From contig NZ_AEDD01000007.1 in assembly GCF_000179615.1 (NCBI RefSeq), forward strand, positions 62,001-126,000: 64,000 bases of DNA, given 5' to 3'. Source of the DNA: Paenibacillus curdlanolyticus YK9 (GTDB lineage Bacteria > Bacillota > Bacilli > Paenibacillales > Paenibacillaceae). Shown piece by piece: positions 16,784-25,819 of this stretch. A model generated the notes under the pieces. It was not told the origin of the DNA, searched no databases, and saw nothing but the letters and a program-made list of their open reading frames with translations. The position numbers were made by a program, and so were the translations under genes. The first letter of the stretch is position 1. Every line of letters starts with the position of its first letter.

Positions 16784-18769
16784 TTACTTCTTCTTCTGCG
16801 CCTCGATCTGCTCAGCGAGCTCGTTCAAGTACGTCCAGCGCTCCATCAGCTCTTCGAGCTTCGTCTCCAATTGGCTTTGCTCCGCGATCAGCTGCTGAAG
16901 GAGCACGGAGTCGCTGCCCGAGGCGTCCATCTGCTCAGCCACCTTCGTCAGCGCTTCCTCCGTCTCGGCGATCCACTCGTCGATGGACTCAAAATCCTTC
17001 TGGTCTTTATATGACATCCGCAAGTTCTTCTGCCGTCCGGTATCTTCAACTGCTGCTGGCTGCGCGTTCGCTGCCGCCGCCGTGCTCGCTCCCTGCCCGG
17101 CTGGTCGGTTGGCTGAGCCGCTTTTGCCAGCAGCGCCGCCTGACGTCGCACCCTCCGAGGCGTCATCGCCCCGTCCGCGCGTCCGCTCTTCATATTCGGA
17201 ATAGTTGCCCGCATGAATCGCAACTTCTTCTGTGCCTTCGAATGCAAACAGCCGATCGACCGTTCGATCTAAGAAATAGCGATCATGGGAGACCACGAAG
17301 ACGACGCCCGGGAAGTCTTCCAAATACTCCTCAAGCACGGATAGCGTCGCGATATCCAAATCATTCGTCGGCTCGTCGAGCAGCAGCACGTTCGGCGCTT
17401 CCATCAGCACGCGAAGCAGCTGCAGCCGGCGCTTCTCGCCGCCGGACAGCCTGCCGATCAGCGTCCATTGCATCGTCGGCGGGAAAAGGAAGCGCTCCAG
17501 CATTTGCGAAGCAGAGACGCTAGTGCCATCGGCCGTCTTCACCTGCTCCGCGCCGTCGCGAATATACTCAATGACGCGCAGCGATTCGTCCATCTCTTCA
17601 TGCTCCTGAGAGAACCAGCCGACGCGCACCGTTGGGCCGATTTCGGCTTTCCCTTCGGTTGGCTCCAGACGGTCCCCAATGATCTTGAGTAAGGTCGATT
17701 TGCCGCTGCCGTTGCGGCCGACGATGCCGACGCGATCCTCTGGCACCGCCATGTAGCTAAAGCTGCGGAACAGCATCCGCTCGCCGAAGCGATGTCCGAC
17801 ATCCTCCAGCTCTACAATCTTCCGGCCCAGTCGCGCCGAGGCAACGGATACGTCCATTTTGCCTGCCGATTGGCCCGGCCCTTGCGCCTTCAGCTTTTCG
17901 AACCGCTCAATCCGCGCTTTCTGCTTGGTCGAGCGCGCTTTCGCACCGCGGCGAATCCACGCCAGCTCGTTGCGCAGTAAGTTCTGCCGCTTCGATTCCG
18001 ATGCCGCCTCCCGCTCCTCGCGCTCCAGCTTCAGCTCCAAAAACCGGCTGTAATTCGCTTCATAGAAGTAAGCCCGCCCGCGATCGAGCTCCAGCACGCG
18101 ATTCGCTACACGATCAAGAAAATAGCGATCATGCGTAATCATGAGCAGCGCGCCGCGCCGCTTCTGCAGCATCGCTTCAAGCCAAGCGACAGACTCATTA
18201 TCGATGTGGTTGGTCGGCTCATCGAGGATGAGCAAGTCCGACGGCTGCACCAGCGCCGCCGCCATCGCCGCGCGTTTGCGCTGGCCGCCCGAGAGCACGC
18301 CCATCCGAACGCTAAAATCGTGCAGGCCGAGCTTCGAGAGCGCGGCCTTCGCGTCATTTTCCAGCTGCCATGCGTTCAGCTCGTCCATCTTGGCATTCAC
18401 TTCGACAAGCTTCTGCTGAAGCTTCTCATCGCTAGGATTAAGCTCCAGCGCCAGCAGCGCCTCATGATAAGCGCGAACGGCCGCCATCTCTGGCGATGCC
18501 CCGCCGAGCGCATGCTCCAGAATCGTTTCCTCCGGGTCATACGCCGGATTTTGCGCGAGCATCCGAATCGTTGCTTTCCCAGAAATTGAAACCTTGCCCG
18601 AGTCAGCCGGTTCAAGGTTCGCTATCACTTTCAACAGCGTCGATTTGCCCGTTCCGTTGACGCCGATAATGCCTATTTTATCCCCTTCGGCAACGCCGAA
18701 CGAGATGTCCTCGAACAGCGTTTTTTCTCCATACGTTTTGGTCAAATGCTCGACTGATAAGATATGCAT
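16784..18769 (-). CDS. ABC-F family ATP-binding protein, Uup-like
   Basis: A 661-residue soluble protein with two ABC ATPase domains and no membrane segment. Domain 1: Walker A GVNGTGKST (about 37-45), signature LSGGQRKR, Walker B LLILDEPTNH. Domain 2: GRNGSGKST, LSGGEKRRLQ, LLLDEPTNDLD. The inter-domain P-site linker (about 240-300, KRQNLLRNELAWIRRGAKARSTKQKARIERF) is the Uup type, and the C-terminus has a coiled coil (about 575-661) after an Ala/Gly-rich linker. ABC-F proteins act on the ribosome, in Uup's case in ribosome rescue or biogenesis. The Uup assignment rests on the C-terminal coiled coil. Confidence 0.93.
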   Translation of the reverse strand: MHILSVEHLTKTYGEKTLFEDISFGVAEGDKIGIIGVNGTGKSTLLKVIANLEPADSGKVSISGKATIRMLAQNPAYDPEETILEHALGGASPEMAAVRAYHEALLALELNPSDEKLQQKLVEVNAKMDELNAWQLENDAKAALSKLGLHDFSVRMGVLSGGQRKRAAMAAALVQPSDLLILDEPTNHIDNESVAWLEAMLQKRRGALLMITHDRYFLDRVANRVLELDRGRAYFYEANYSRFLELKLEREEREAASESKRQNLLRNELAWIRRGAKARSTKQKARIERFEKLKAQGPGQSAGKMDVSVASARLGRKIVELEDVGHRFGERMLFRSFSYMAVPEDRVGIVGRNGSGKSTLLKIIGDRLEPTEGKAEIGPTVRVGWFSQEHEEMDESLRVIEYIRDGAEQVKTADGTSVSASQMLERFLFPPTMQWTLIGRLSGGEKRRLQLLRVLMEAPNVLLLDEPTNDLDIATLSVLEEYLEDFPGVVFVVSHDRYFLDRTVDRLFAFEGTEEVAIHAGNYSEYEERTRGRGDDASEGATSGGAAGKSGSANRPAGQGASTAAAANAQPAAVEDTGRQKNLRMSYKDQKDFESIDEWIAETEEALTKVAEQMDASGSDSVLLQQLIAEQSQLETKLEELMERWTYLNELAEQIEAQKKK

Positions 18770-18928
18770 CGCGTATTCACACTCTTTTCCCGGTTATCCG
18801 TCATCATCCCCTTATTATAGCACACGAGTTCAGCCCTGCATCTAGAGATGCCTGTCGCGCTATTGCTATTGTCAGATGCGAGGCGTATCGTAAGTAGTGT
18901 TGTTATTTTTGGTGGAGGTATCGATAAA

Positions 18929-19651
18929 ATGAACCATTCTCCTCGACGCATTCTGCTGCTCGTGCTTATGCTGCTTAGCTTGCTTGCGGTCACGGCTGGC
19001 TGCGCCCAAGGCGAAGCGCATCTTCGAATAAAAGCAAATGGCACGGGCGATCTCTCCCTCACGATGGCACTCAATAGCAAAGCGCTCACCGCACTGGGCG
19101 GCGGCGACGTAATGGCCAAAATAAGCGAGAAGCTCGCCGAGAGCGGCTTCGCGGTCGATCCCTTATCTACCGATAATGGGCAGGCGAAGCTGCATGCCAC
19201 TCGGTCGATAGATTTTAAAAAAGGAACGGACGTACAGGTGCCTGGCGTCACCGTTACAAGAGAAACGTCGAAGGGCGGCCCATTTACGACGGACGAGCAT
19301 GTCATGATCGACGCGGACTTGAGCAAGCTGATGCCTGAACGCGTGCGAAGCGAGGTCACGGATCGCTTGGCCGATCTGAACCCGCTGGTCCGCAAGCTGG
19401 TGCTGCGCGAGCTGCAATTTGATTTTAAGCTGACGATGCCCCTGCGCGCGAAAGCTCATAATGCCGACGCAGTGGAGGATGGCGGCAAAACGCTCGTCTG
19501 GCATCTGTCGCTGACCGAGCCGGACAAGTTCGACGTTACGGTCGGCGTGCCGAATGTGAAGGTGATCGCGATTACGGCGGCAGCCGCGCTCCTCGTTATC
19601 GGAGCGCTTATCGCTTGGTGGCGGATTCATCGCCGGAATCGACGAGGATGA
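18929..19651 (+). CDS. LppM/DUF3153-like lipoprotein with C-terminal membrane segment
   Basis: A 240-residue protein: signal peptide with lipobox VTAGC (about 21-25), a globular outside domain with the LppM pattern (AHLRIKANGTGDLSLTMALN near the start), a single membrane helix near 208-226 and a short basic tail. Lipid anchor plus trailing membrane helix is the usual plan of this family. The ATG at 18929 is behind GGTGGAGG; the upstream frame is not coding in style. The cellular role of this family in Firmicutes is not known. Confidence 0.82.
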   Translation: MNHSPRRILLLVLMLLSLLAVTAGCAQGEAHLRIKANGTGDLSLTMALNSKALTALGGGDVMAKISEKLAESGFAVDPLSTDNGQAKLHATRSIDFKKGTDVQVPGVTVTRETSKGGPFTTDEHVMIDADLSKLMPERVRSEVTDRLADLNPLVRKLVLRELQFDFKLTMPLRAKAHNADAVEDGGKTLVWHLSLTEPDKFDVTVGVPNVKVIAITAAAALLVIGALIAWWRIHRRNRRG

Positions 19652-19701
19652 GCGTAACGATAGTGCGACTGTGCGCTTGGCGCAGGTTCCTCGGTTCCGT
19701 T

Positions 19702-19896
19702 CGTTGCAAACCGTACAATGAGACCGCGCTTCCCATCACAGCAAGAGCGCATCATTGCAGATCGTACAACGAGACTCACTCCTCCAGACCCGAACCGTCG
19801 CATCTAGTAGCCAAAAAGGCTGTTCCATTGCATCAAATGCAATGGAACAGCCTTTTTCAAGTCAAACCATGCCTGTTCATTGCACGTACTGCAACG
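19702..19896 (+). repeat. Quartet of 19-bp inverted repeats, element 2 (spacing 51-73-52)
   Basis: Sites related to CATTGTAC-N4-TGCAATG start at 19702, 19753, 19826 and 19878. The third site is the loop-proximal part of a terminator hairpin (19813-19857). The element lies between the converging LppM-like gene and fumC, a 308-base gap with no other content. Same geometry as the element at 48789 and reverse of that at 7689. Confidence 0.78.
19813..19857. terminator. Bidirectional terminator built on the third repeat site
   Basis: AAAAAGGCTGTTCCATTGCAT pairs almost perfectly with the following ATGCAATGGAACAGCCTTTTT around a 3-nt loop. The inner part of the stem is the 19-bp repeat core itself. 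Confidence 0.88.
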
Positions 19897-19959
19897 GGAT
19901 AGACAGCTGACCGCTTGGTTCTTCTATACGAGTGAAACCGGCCTCGTTCTCGGCTCGCG

Positions 19960-21351
19960 CTATGCGTTAGGCCCTACCATTTGCTCTGGTCGAACGTATG
20001 CATCGAACTGCTCGCCCGTCAGCAAACCGCTGCTTATCGCCGCCTCACGGAGCGTCGTGCTTTCCTTATGCGCCTTCTTCGCAATCGATGCGGCGTTCTC
20101 GTAGCCAATATGGGGGTTCAAGGCCGTCACCAGCATAAGCGATTGCTCGACATTACGGCGAATGACCGCTTCGTTCGGCTCGATGCCAATTGCACAGTGC
20201 TCATTGAAGGAGCGCATCGCATCAGCGAGCAGCCGCACCGAGTGCAGGAAGTTGTAGATGATAACCGGTTTATATACGTTCAGCTCAAAATTGCCCTGGC
20301 TCGCCGCTACGCCAATCGCCGTATCGTTGCCCATTACCTGGCAAACGACCATCGTCAGCGCTTCGCACTGCGTCGGGTTCACCTTGCCCGGCATGATCGA
20401 GCTGCCCGGTTCATTCTCTGGAATCGTCAGCTCCCCGATGCCGCTTCGCGGACCGCTTGCCAGCCAGCGCACATCGTTGGCGATTTTCATCAAATTCGCG
20501 GCTAACGCCTTAATCGCGCCATGGACGAAGACGATCGCATCATGGCTCGTCAGCGCGTGGAACTTGTTCGGCGCCGTAACGAATGACTTGCCCGTCAGCG
20601 CGCTCGCCTTCTCGGCGACAAGCGCCGCAAAGCCGGGAGGCGCGTTAATGCCCGTGCCTACGGCCGTACCGCCCAACGCCAACCCGCGCATAGCCGGGAG
20701 GCTCGCGCGCAGCATGCCTTCCGCCTCTGCCAGCATGGCATGCCATCCGCTTACCTCTTGGCCGAGCGTCAACGGCGTTGCATCTTGCAGATGCGTCCGG
20801 CCGATTTTGACGATACCGCGGAATTTCTCCGCCTTATCCGCCAGTGTGCGGCTGAGCTCAGCCAGCGCTGGCAGCAGCTGATCCTCGACCGCTGTCACGC
20901 CTGCTATATGCATAGCTGCGGGGAATGTGTCGTTGGAGCTCTGCGACCGGTTCACATCATCATTCGGATGGATGCGAGCGTCGCTGCCCTGCTGCTCCAG
21001 CCAAGCGTTCGCCCGTCTAGCGACGACCTCGTTCACGTTCATATTCGTCTGCGTGCCGCTGCCGGTCTGCCAGACGACTAACGGGAAGTGGCCATCCAAT
21101 TCGCCGTTTACTATATCATCGACCGCTAATCCGATCGCTTTCGCTTTCTCCGGATCAAGTACGCCAAGCGCCTCGTTCGACTCCGCTGCCGCTTTTTTGA
21201 CGATCGCCATCGCGCGGACGATCTCCATTGGCATACGGTCTCCGCCGATGCGGAAATTTTCCAAGCTTCGCTGCGTTTGGGCGCCCCATAGCTTGTCAGC
21301 CGCTACGCGAATCTCGCCCATCGTGTCCTTCTCAATCCGGTATTCCATCAT
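19960..21351 (-). CDS. fumC: Class II fumarate hydratase
   Basis: A 463-residue TCA-cycle enzyme interconverting fumarate and malate. The superfamily signature [11 protein letters not shown] is at about residue 317, with the further conserved blocks [14 protein letters not shown] (about 97), [12 protein letters not shown] (about 130) and [10 protein letters not shown] (about 187). The SQSSNDTFP and THLQDA motifs favour fumarase over aspartase, which would carry a different substrate loop. ATG codons at 21351 and 21348 both follow AGGAGG. Single gene. Confidence 0.96.
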   Translation of the reverse strand: MMEYRIEKDTMGEIRVAADKLWGAQTQRSLENFRIGGDRMPMEIVRAMAIVKKAAAESNEALGVLDPEKAKAIGLAVDDIVNGELDGHFPLVVWQTGSGTQTNMNVNEVVARRANAWLEQQGSDARIHPNDDVNRSQSSNDTFPAAMHIAGVTAVEDQLLPALAELSRTLADKAEKFRGIVKIGRTHLQDATPLTLGQEVSGWHAMLAEAEGMLRASLPAMRGLALGGTAVGTGINAPPGFAALVAEKASALTGKSFVTAPNKFHALTSHDAIVFVHGAIKALAANLMKIANDVRWLASGPRSGIGELTIPENEPGSSIMPGKVNPTQCEALTMVVCQVMGNDTAIGVAASQGNFELNVYKPVIIYNFLHSVRLLADAMRSFNEHCAIGIEPNEAVIRRNVEQSLMLVTALNPHIGYENAASIAKKAHKESTTLREAAISSGLLTGEQFDAYVRPEQMVGPNA

Positions 21352-21448
21352 TCCGCCTCCTGAGCCGAAGTATTGTCATACATACCGCCACTCCCAATGT
21401 TACCCTAATGGAGACTGTTCTAAAAGCAGCGTTCGGCCCTTCTGCTCC

Positions 21449-21856
21449 TTAACGCGGAGTCCCTTCCTGAATTCCCTGAACCAGTACGTCGTCAGCATCC
21501 AGCGTAATCGTTGGAACGCCATTGATGCTAAAGGTGATAACCGCATGCCGCGGACTGTGCGATTGATTATAAAATCCAGGCTCCTGCTGCAGAAAGCCCT
21601 GCTCGATAAGCGTCTCTATCGCTATATTTTTATTCGTGCTCATGTTCGTCGCCATAACGTAATGCATAGCTGCTGCAACGATCTGCTGCTGGCCTCTCTC
21701 ATCTGCGTGCACCTGAGAAATATGCACAAGCTCCTTTATTGATGGGACTGCAAGGATCGCGATAATCGCGACGATTACGACAATTGCGAGCTTCTCCAAA
21801 TGTGTCAAGCCATTGGGTGCCGCCAGTGCATTCCGTTTATGCTGCTTAACTTCCAT
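21449..21856 (-). CDS. Orphan type IV pilin/pseudopilin-like protein
   Basis: A 135-residue protein with a type IV prepilin N-terminus: basic leader (MEVKQHKRNALAAPN), Gly, then LTHLE with Glu at mature position +5, and a hydrophobic helix (VVIVAIIAILAVPS). Cleavage would be by a prepilin peptidase such as ComC. The rest is a small globular domain (SINGVPTITLDADD). It resembles ComGC-type pseudopilins but lacks the usual FTLIE start and has no com or pil gene next to it. The ATG at 21856 has GGGTGGAG. It lies downstream of the KDPG aldolase, separated by a terminator. Confidence 0.75.
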   Translation of the reverse strand: MEVKQHKRNALAAPNGLTHLEKLAIVVIVAIIAILAVPSIKELVHISQVHADERGQQQIVAAAMHYVMATNMSTNKNIAIETLIEQGFLQQEPGFYNQSHSPRHAVITFSINGVPTITLDADDVLVQGIQEGTPR

Positions 21857-21970
21857 TTTGTTTCTCCACCCCTTACAATTGCGATCAAATGTTGCGTCGT
21901 TCCGTAGCATCAATTCCCGTACATTTAACCACATCATTTCAATTAAAGTCAATGATTCCCACCTATTGCA

Positions 21971-21999
21971 AATAAAAAAAGCAGGTCCATTGAACCCGC
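21971..21999 (-). terminator. Terminator after the KDPG aldolase gene
   Basis: On the minus strand GCGGGTTC-AATG-GACCTGC forms a short imperfect stem followed by seven T residues. Confidence 0.6.
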
Positions 22000-22099
22000 C
22001 GTCACCACTGCTATAGTCACGCAAAAATTCGGCGCCCCCCTGCCGTTAGGCAGAGAGAAACGCCGATACCTACCGTACAGCACGCGAAATGGCTTGCGC

Positions 22100-22765
22100 T
22101 TACGCCTTCGCGCTGCGATACGCTGCGATATAAGCTGCCGCTTTCCGTTCGATTGATGAATAATCGCCTGTTTGAACCGCTTCCTTCGTCAGATCCGATC
22201 CGATCCCGACCGCAACAGCGCCCGCCCTGATCCAATCCTTCAAATTGCTGAGCGAGACGCCGCCAGTCGGCATCACATTCGCCTGCGGCAGCGGCCCTTT
22301 GATCGCCGAAATAATGGATGGCGAGAACAAATTGCCCGGGAACAGCTTCACGATGTCCACGCCGAGCTCTAGCGCGCTCTGAATTTCATGAATCGTGACC
22401 GCTCCCGGCATAACGGGCACGCTGTAGCGATTGCAAAGCTTGATCGTGCCTTCGCTGAAGCACGGCGCGACGACGAATTCCGCTCCTGCGAGAATAGCTG
22501 CCCGGGCCGTCTCAGGATCGAGCACGGTACCGACGCCGATAATGGCAAACTTGTCCGACGACGGGTCGGCTTCGCTTGAAAACTCAGCCGCGAGCTGTTC
22601 AATCGCCCGCAGCGCAAAAGGAACTGTCATCGTAATCTCGATCGCCTTGATGCCGCCTCTAATCGCATGGCGCGCCATGTCTGCTACTGCCTCTGCCGAA
22701 TCCGCCCGCAGGACGGCTACGACGCCCGCTTCGGTCAACAGCTGCGTTGTTCTTAGCTTTTTCAT
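22100..22765 (-). CDS. 2-dehydro-3-deoxy-phosphogluconate / 4-hydroxy-2-oxoglutarate aldolase
   Basis: A 221-residue class I aldolase of the KDPG/KHG family, splitting KDPG to pyruvate and glyceraldehyde-3-phosphate. Catalytic Glu43 in AIEIT and the Schiff-base Lys140 in DIVKLFPG are both in place, with the phosphate-binding region MPTGGVS and GIGSDL near the end. The gene has its own promoter and a candidate operator (22805-22818). No kdgK or uronate pathway genes are adjacent, so it acts with enzymes encoded elsewhere. The gene could be named eda or kdgA. Confidence 0.93.
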   Translation of the reverse strand: MKKLRTTQLLTEAGVVAVLRADSAEAVADMARHAIRGGIKAIEITMTVPFALRAIEQLAAEFSSEADPSSDKFAIIGVGTVLDPETARAAILAGAEFVVAPCFSEGTIKLCNRYSVPVMPGAVTIHEIQSALELGVDIVKLFPGNLFSPSIISAIKGPLPQANVMPTGGVSLSNLKDWIRAGAVAVGIGSDLTKEAVQTGDYSSIERKAAAYIAAYRSAKA

Positions 22766-22804
22766 CCCTGATCACCTTATCATCATCGATTTCCCGAAGG
22801 ATAT

Positions 22805-22818
22805 TAACAACGTTGTTA
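22805..22818. promoter_or_regulatory. 14-bp palindromic operator candidate for the KDPG aldolase gene
   Basis: TAACAACGTTGTTA is a perfect palindrome just downstream of the expected transcription start. Its form fits a LacI- or GntR-type repressor site (KdgR-like in context). The regulator is not in the window. Confidence 0.55.
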
Positions 22819-22831
22819 GTTTCTATCCTCC

Positions 22832-22860
22832 ATAGTAAACAGGAAGCTTGTACCCGTCAA
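22832..22860 (-). promoter_or_regulatory. Promoter of the KDPG aldolase gene
   Basis: On the minus strand TTGACG (22860-22855), 17-nt spacer, TACTAT (22837-22832). The -35 box touches the edge of the 51-bp repeat array. Confidence 0.6.
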
Positions 22861-22864
22861 TATA

Positions 22865-23247
22865 GATAGGGCATTTTTATATGCCCTATTCGCTCCGGCT
22901 GCACGCTCGCCGGGCAATAGGGCATTTTTCTATTCCCTATTCGCTCCGGCTGCACGCTCGCCGGGCAATAGGGCACATTTATATTCCCTATTCGCTCCGG
23001 CTGCACGCTCGCCGGACAATAGGGCACATTTCTATTCCCTATTCGCTCCGGCTGCACGCCCGCCGGGCAATAGGGCATTTTTCTATTCCCTATTCGCTCC
23101 GGCTGCACGCCCGCCGGGCAATAGGGCATTTTTCTATTCCCTATTCGCTCCGGCTGCACGCCCGCCGGGCAATAGGGCATTTTTCTATTCCCTATTCGCT
23201 CCGGCTGCACGCTCGCCGGGCAATAGGGCACATTTATATGCCCTATT
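22865..23247. repeat. 51-bp tandem array A, eight units
   Basis: Eight cores of the form (A/G)ATAGGG-N12-CCCTATT begin at 22865 and recur every 51 bp up to 23222. Between cores is a GC-rich segment (CGCTCCGGCTGCACG followed by CCGCCGGGC) that can form a second small stem. Units differ mainly in the loop and at a few bases. The array lies between map (stop at 23281) and the promoter of the aldolase gene. Open frames across it, on both strands, are artefacts of a unit divisible by three. Confidence 0.92.
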
Positions 23248-23280
23248 CGCTCGGCCCTGCTCGCCCGCAGGCTGAACATC

Positions 23281-24027
23281 TTACCAGTCTGTCAAAATCA
23301 ATGGCCCCTTCTCCGTAATCGCAATCGTATGCTCGAACATGGCGGCCAACGAGCCGTCGCGCGTCCGGGCGCTCCAGCCGTCCTGCCCAATCGACACCTC
23401 CGATGAGCCCGTCGTTAAGATCGGCTCAATCGTAATGACCATTCCGGGCTTCAGCATAATGCCTTTGCCTTCTCGCCCCTTATTTTCGACCGCTGGCGAT
23501 TCATGAATGTCGCGGCCGATGCCATGCCCCACAAAGCCGGTTACGACCGCAAATCCCGATTCCTCCGCACTTTTCTTCACCGCATGTCCGATATCGCCCA
23601 ACCGCTTGCCCGGCACCGCCTGCGCAATCGCCCGATCCAGTGCATTCCGCGTGGCTCGCAGCAGCCGTTTCGCCCTTGTCGATGCCCGCCCGATCGGAAA
23701 CGTCCATGCCGAGTCGGCTTTCCAGCCGTCTACATCCGCCACCATATCGATCGTGACAATGTCGCCCTCCTCCAGCGGCTCCGCATCCGGAAACCCGTGG
23801 CAGACGACGTCGTTCACCGAAGCGCATGTGGCAAAAGGATAGCCTCGATACCCTTTCTGAGCCGGAGTTGCGCCCCGTTCGCGCATTAAACGCTCCACGA
23901 ATCGATCAATCTCCAAGGTCGTGACGCCGGGCGCAATCCGACTGGCGATAGCCCGATGACACTCCGCCACGACGCGTCCTGCCTTAGCGATTCGGCGAAT
24001 ATCCTCCTGCGACTTCCTTTCCACCAC
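23281..24027 (-). CDS. map: Type I methionyl aminopeptidase
   Basis: A 248-residue metalloprotease that removes the start Met from new proteins. All five metal ligands are visible: Asp94 (VTIDMVADVDG), Asp105 (KADSAW), His167 (VGHGIG), Glu200 (ITIEP) and Glu231 (FEHT), along with the substrate-site His in CHGFP. The start is GTG with a weak GGGAG site. It is not in a ribosomal protein cluster, so it is probably a second map paralogue; the array of 51-bp repeats follows its stop. Confidence 0.95.
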   Translation of the reverse strand: MVERKSQEDIRRIAKAGRVVAECHRAIASRIAPGVTTLEIDRFVERLMRERGATPAQKGYRGYPFATCASVNDVVCHGFPDAEPLEEGDIVTIDMVADVDGWKADSAWTFPIGRASTRAKRLLRATRNALDRAIAQAVPGKRLGDIGHAVKKSAEESGFAVVTGFVGHGIGRDIHESPAVENKGREGKGIMLKPGMVITIEPILTTGSSEVSIGQDGWSARTRDGSLAAMFEHTIAITEKGPLILTDW

Positions 24028-24143
24028 GCGTCATCACTCCCGTCTTCCTTATGCCTTAATTTATTCCGGGCGGAATAAAGTCAGAACACGTAAAGCATAG
24101 CGTTGACGCGCAAAAGTGCCCGAAACCACGCAAAAAAAAGAAC

Positions 24144-24177
24144 CAGAAAACCGGCCGGGATGATGGTCCGTTTTCTG
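24144..24177 (-). terminator. Terminator of the metN-metI-metQ operon
   Basis: CAGAAAACCGG and CCGTTTTCTG form the stem. On the minus strand it is followed by TTCTTTTTTTT. Confidence 0.88.
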
Positions 24178-24212
24178 ATCCTTTATCGCTCAGCTTATCT
24201 TTACTCTGCACC

Positions 24213-25088
24213 CTAGAATGCCGGAACGACTGCGCCTTTATATTTTTGCTCAATGAACGTCCGCACCTTATCGCTATTCAAAGCCTCTGCCAGCTTCTTC
24301 ATCGCTTCGCTGTCCTTGTCATCCGGCCTCGATACGAGAATGTTAACGTACGGCGAGTCCTTGCCTTCAAGGAACAACGCATCCGTTGTCGGGACAAGTC
24401 CAGCTTCGAGCGCATAGTTCGTATTGATGATCCCCAGATCCACTTCATCCAGCACGCGAGGCAGCGTCGCGGCCTCCAGCTCGGTCACCTTAAGCTTCTT
24501 CGGATTATCTGTAATGTCCCCGATCGTGGCGCTGACGCCAACCCCTTCCTTCAGCTTCAGCAGGCCGTTTTTCTCCAATAAGGACAGGGCGCGGCCGCCG
24601 TTCGACGGGTCATTCGGAATCGCTACCTTCGCCCCATCTCCGAGCTCATCGAGCTTCTTCAATGTCTTGGAGTATGCGCCGAGCGGCTCGATATGAACCC
24701 CCGTGACCTTCACCAGGTCGTACCCCTTATCCTTGTTAAACTGGTCCAAATAAGGCGTATGCTGAAAGAAGTTCGCATCCAGCTGCTTCTCGTACACTTG
24801 AACGTTCGGCTGAACGTAGTCGTTGAACTCGACGATTTCAAGATTGACGCCCTGCTCCTTCAAAATCGGCTGCACCTCTTTCAAAATCTCGGCATGCGGC
24901 ACCGGAGTAGCGCCGACCTTTAAAGTCACCGCTGCCGTCCCACCAGCCCCTTGCTCCGTCTTGCCCTCATCCTCATTCTGATCCTCGTCCTTATTGCCGC
25001 ATGCGACCAACGAAAGCGCAAGCACCACTGTAAGCATAAGCAAAGCAAGCGCCTTCCATGGCTTCCGAAGCTTATCCGAATGTTCCAT
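24213..25088 (-). CDS. metQ: Methionine ABC transporter, substrate-binding lipoprotein
   Basis: A 291-residue NlpA/MetQ-family lipoprotein with lipobox SLVAC at about residue 31, followed by an acidic linker (NKDEDQNEDEG). The family body is clear: VGATPVPHAEIL, NFFQHTPYLDQFN, IPNDPSNGGRAL, GIINTNYALEAGL. It captures methionine outside the membrane for MetNI. The ATG at 25088 has GGAGG nine bases upstream; two earlier in-frame starts lie on or before this site. Last gene of the met operon. Confidence 0.95.
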   Translation of the reverse strand: MEHSDKLRKPWKALALLMLTVVLALSLVACGNKDEDQNEDEGKTEQGAGGTAAVTLKVGATPVPHAEILKEVQPILKEQGVNLEIVEFNDYVQPNVQVYEKQLDANFFQHTPYLDQFNKDKGYDLVKVTGVHIEPLGAYSKTLKKLDELGDGAKVAIPNDPSNGGRALSLLEKNGLLKLKEGVGVSATIGDITDNPKKLKVTELEAATLPRVLDEVDLGIINTNYALEAGLVPTTDALFLEGKDSPYVNILVSRPDDKDSEAMKKLAEALNSDKVRTFIEQKYKGAVVPAF

Positions 25089-25153
25089 ATGATTCATCCT
25101 CCAACCGTTCGTCGTCATAAGCAGTATCAGCCTCCACAGATGTCATCGTTCAA

Positions 25154-25819
25154 TTATTTGCGGCTCATCCGCCGAACAACAAGATCTCCTATCGATTGAA
25201 GCAATTGCACGAGAATAACAAGCAGCACGACCGTAACGAACATGACGTCCGTCTGGAACCGCTGGTACCCGTAACGCAGCGCCAAATCCCCAAGGCCGCC
25301 GCCGCCGATCACGCCTGACATCGCGGTATAAGAGACTAGCGTAACAGCCGTAATGGTAATGCCTGCTGTAAGCCCCATCCTTGATTCCCGCAGCAGCACG
25401 CGGCGCACGATCGTCCAACTGGATGCTCCCATCGCTTGCGCTGCCTCAATGACGCCACGATCGACCTCGCGCAGCGAGGTTTCGACGAGCCGGGCGAAGA
25501 ACGGCGCTGCCGCAACGACCAGCGGCGGAATGGAACCCTCCACTCCGATGGACGTTCCGGTGAGCCATTTGGTAAACGGCATAATCGAGATCATCAAAAT
25601 GACGAATGGCACGGAACGCAGCACGTTCACAATAAACGAAAGCACGCCATACGCGATCGGCTGGCTGAGCAGCTGGCCGCGTGAGGTCAGAAACAGAATG
25701 ATGCCCAGCAGCAAGCCAAGCGCAATGGTAAACAGAAGCGATAAGCCGAGCATCGTCAGCGTGTCAATCGCTGCTTCGCGTATTTCGTCCGGACGGACAT
25801 TTTCGAACGACATGCTCAT
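25154..25819 (-). CDS. metI: Methionine ABC transporter, permease
   Basis: A 221-residue permease with five membrane helices and the coupling motif EAAQAMGASSWTIVRRVLLRES near residue 140. It forms the membrane pore of the D/L-methionine importer with MetN and MetQ. Its ATG overlaps the stop of metN by four bases, which indicates translational coupling. In Bacilli this gene is also called metP. Confidence 0.95.
   Translation of the reverse strand: MSMSFENVRPDEIREAAIDTLTMLGLSLLFTIALGLLLGIILFLTSRGQLLSQPIAYGVLSFIVNVLRSVPFVILMISIMPFTKWLTGTSIGVEGSIPPLVVAAAPFFARLVETSLREVDRGVIEAAQAMGASSWTIVRRVLLRESRMGLTAGITITAVTLVSYTAMSGVIGGGGLGDLALRYGYQRFQTDVMFVTVVLLVILVQLLQSIGDLVVRRMSRK

Noticed and set aside
22857-23318. 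Open frames of about 140 residues on both strands across array A, and 59586-60253 across array C
   Set aside because: They are translations of 51-bp units (17 codons), open in several frames because the unit is divisible by three. No ribosome sites, and the peptides are pure repeats.
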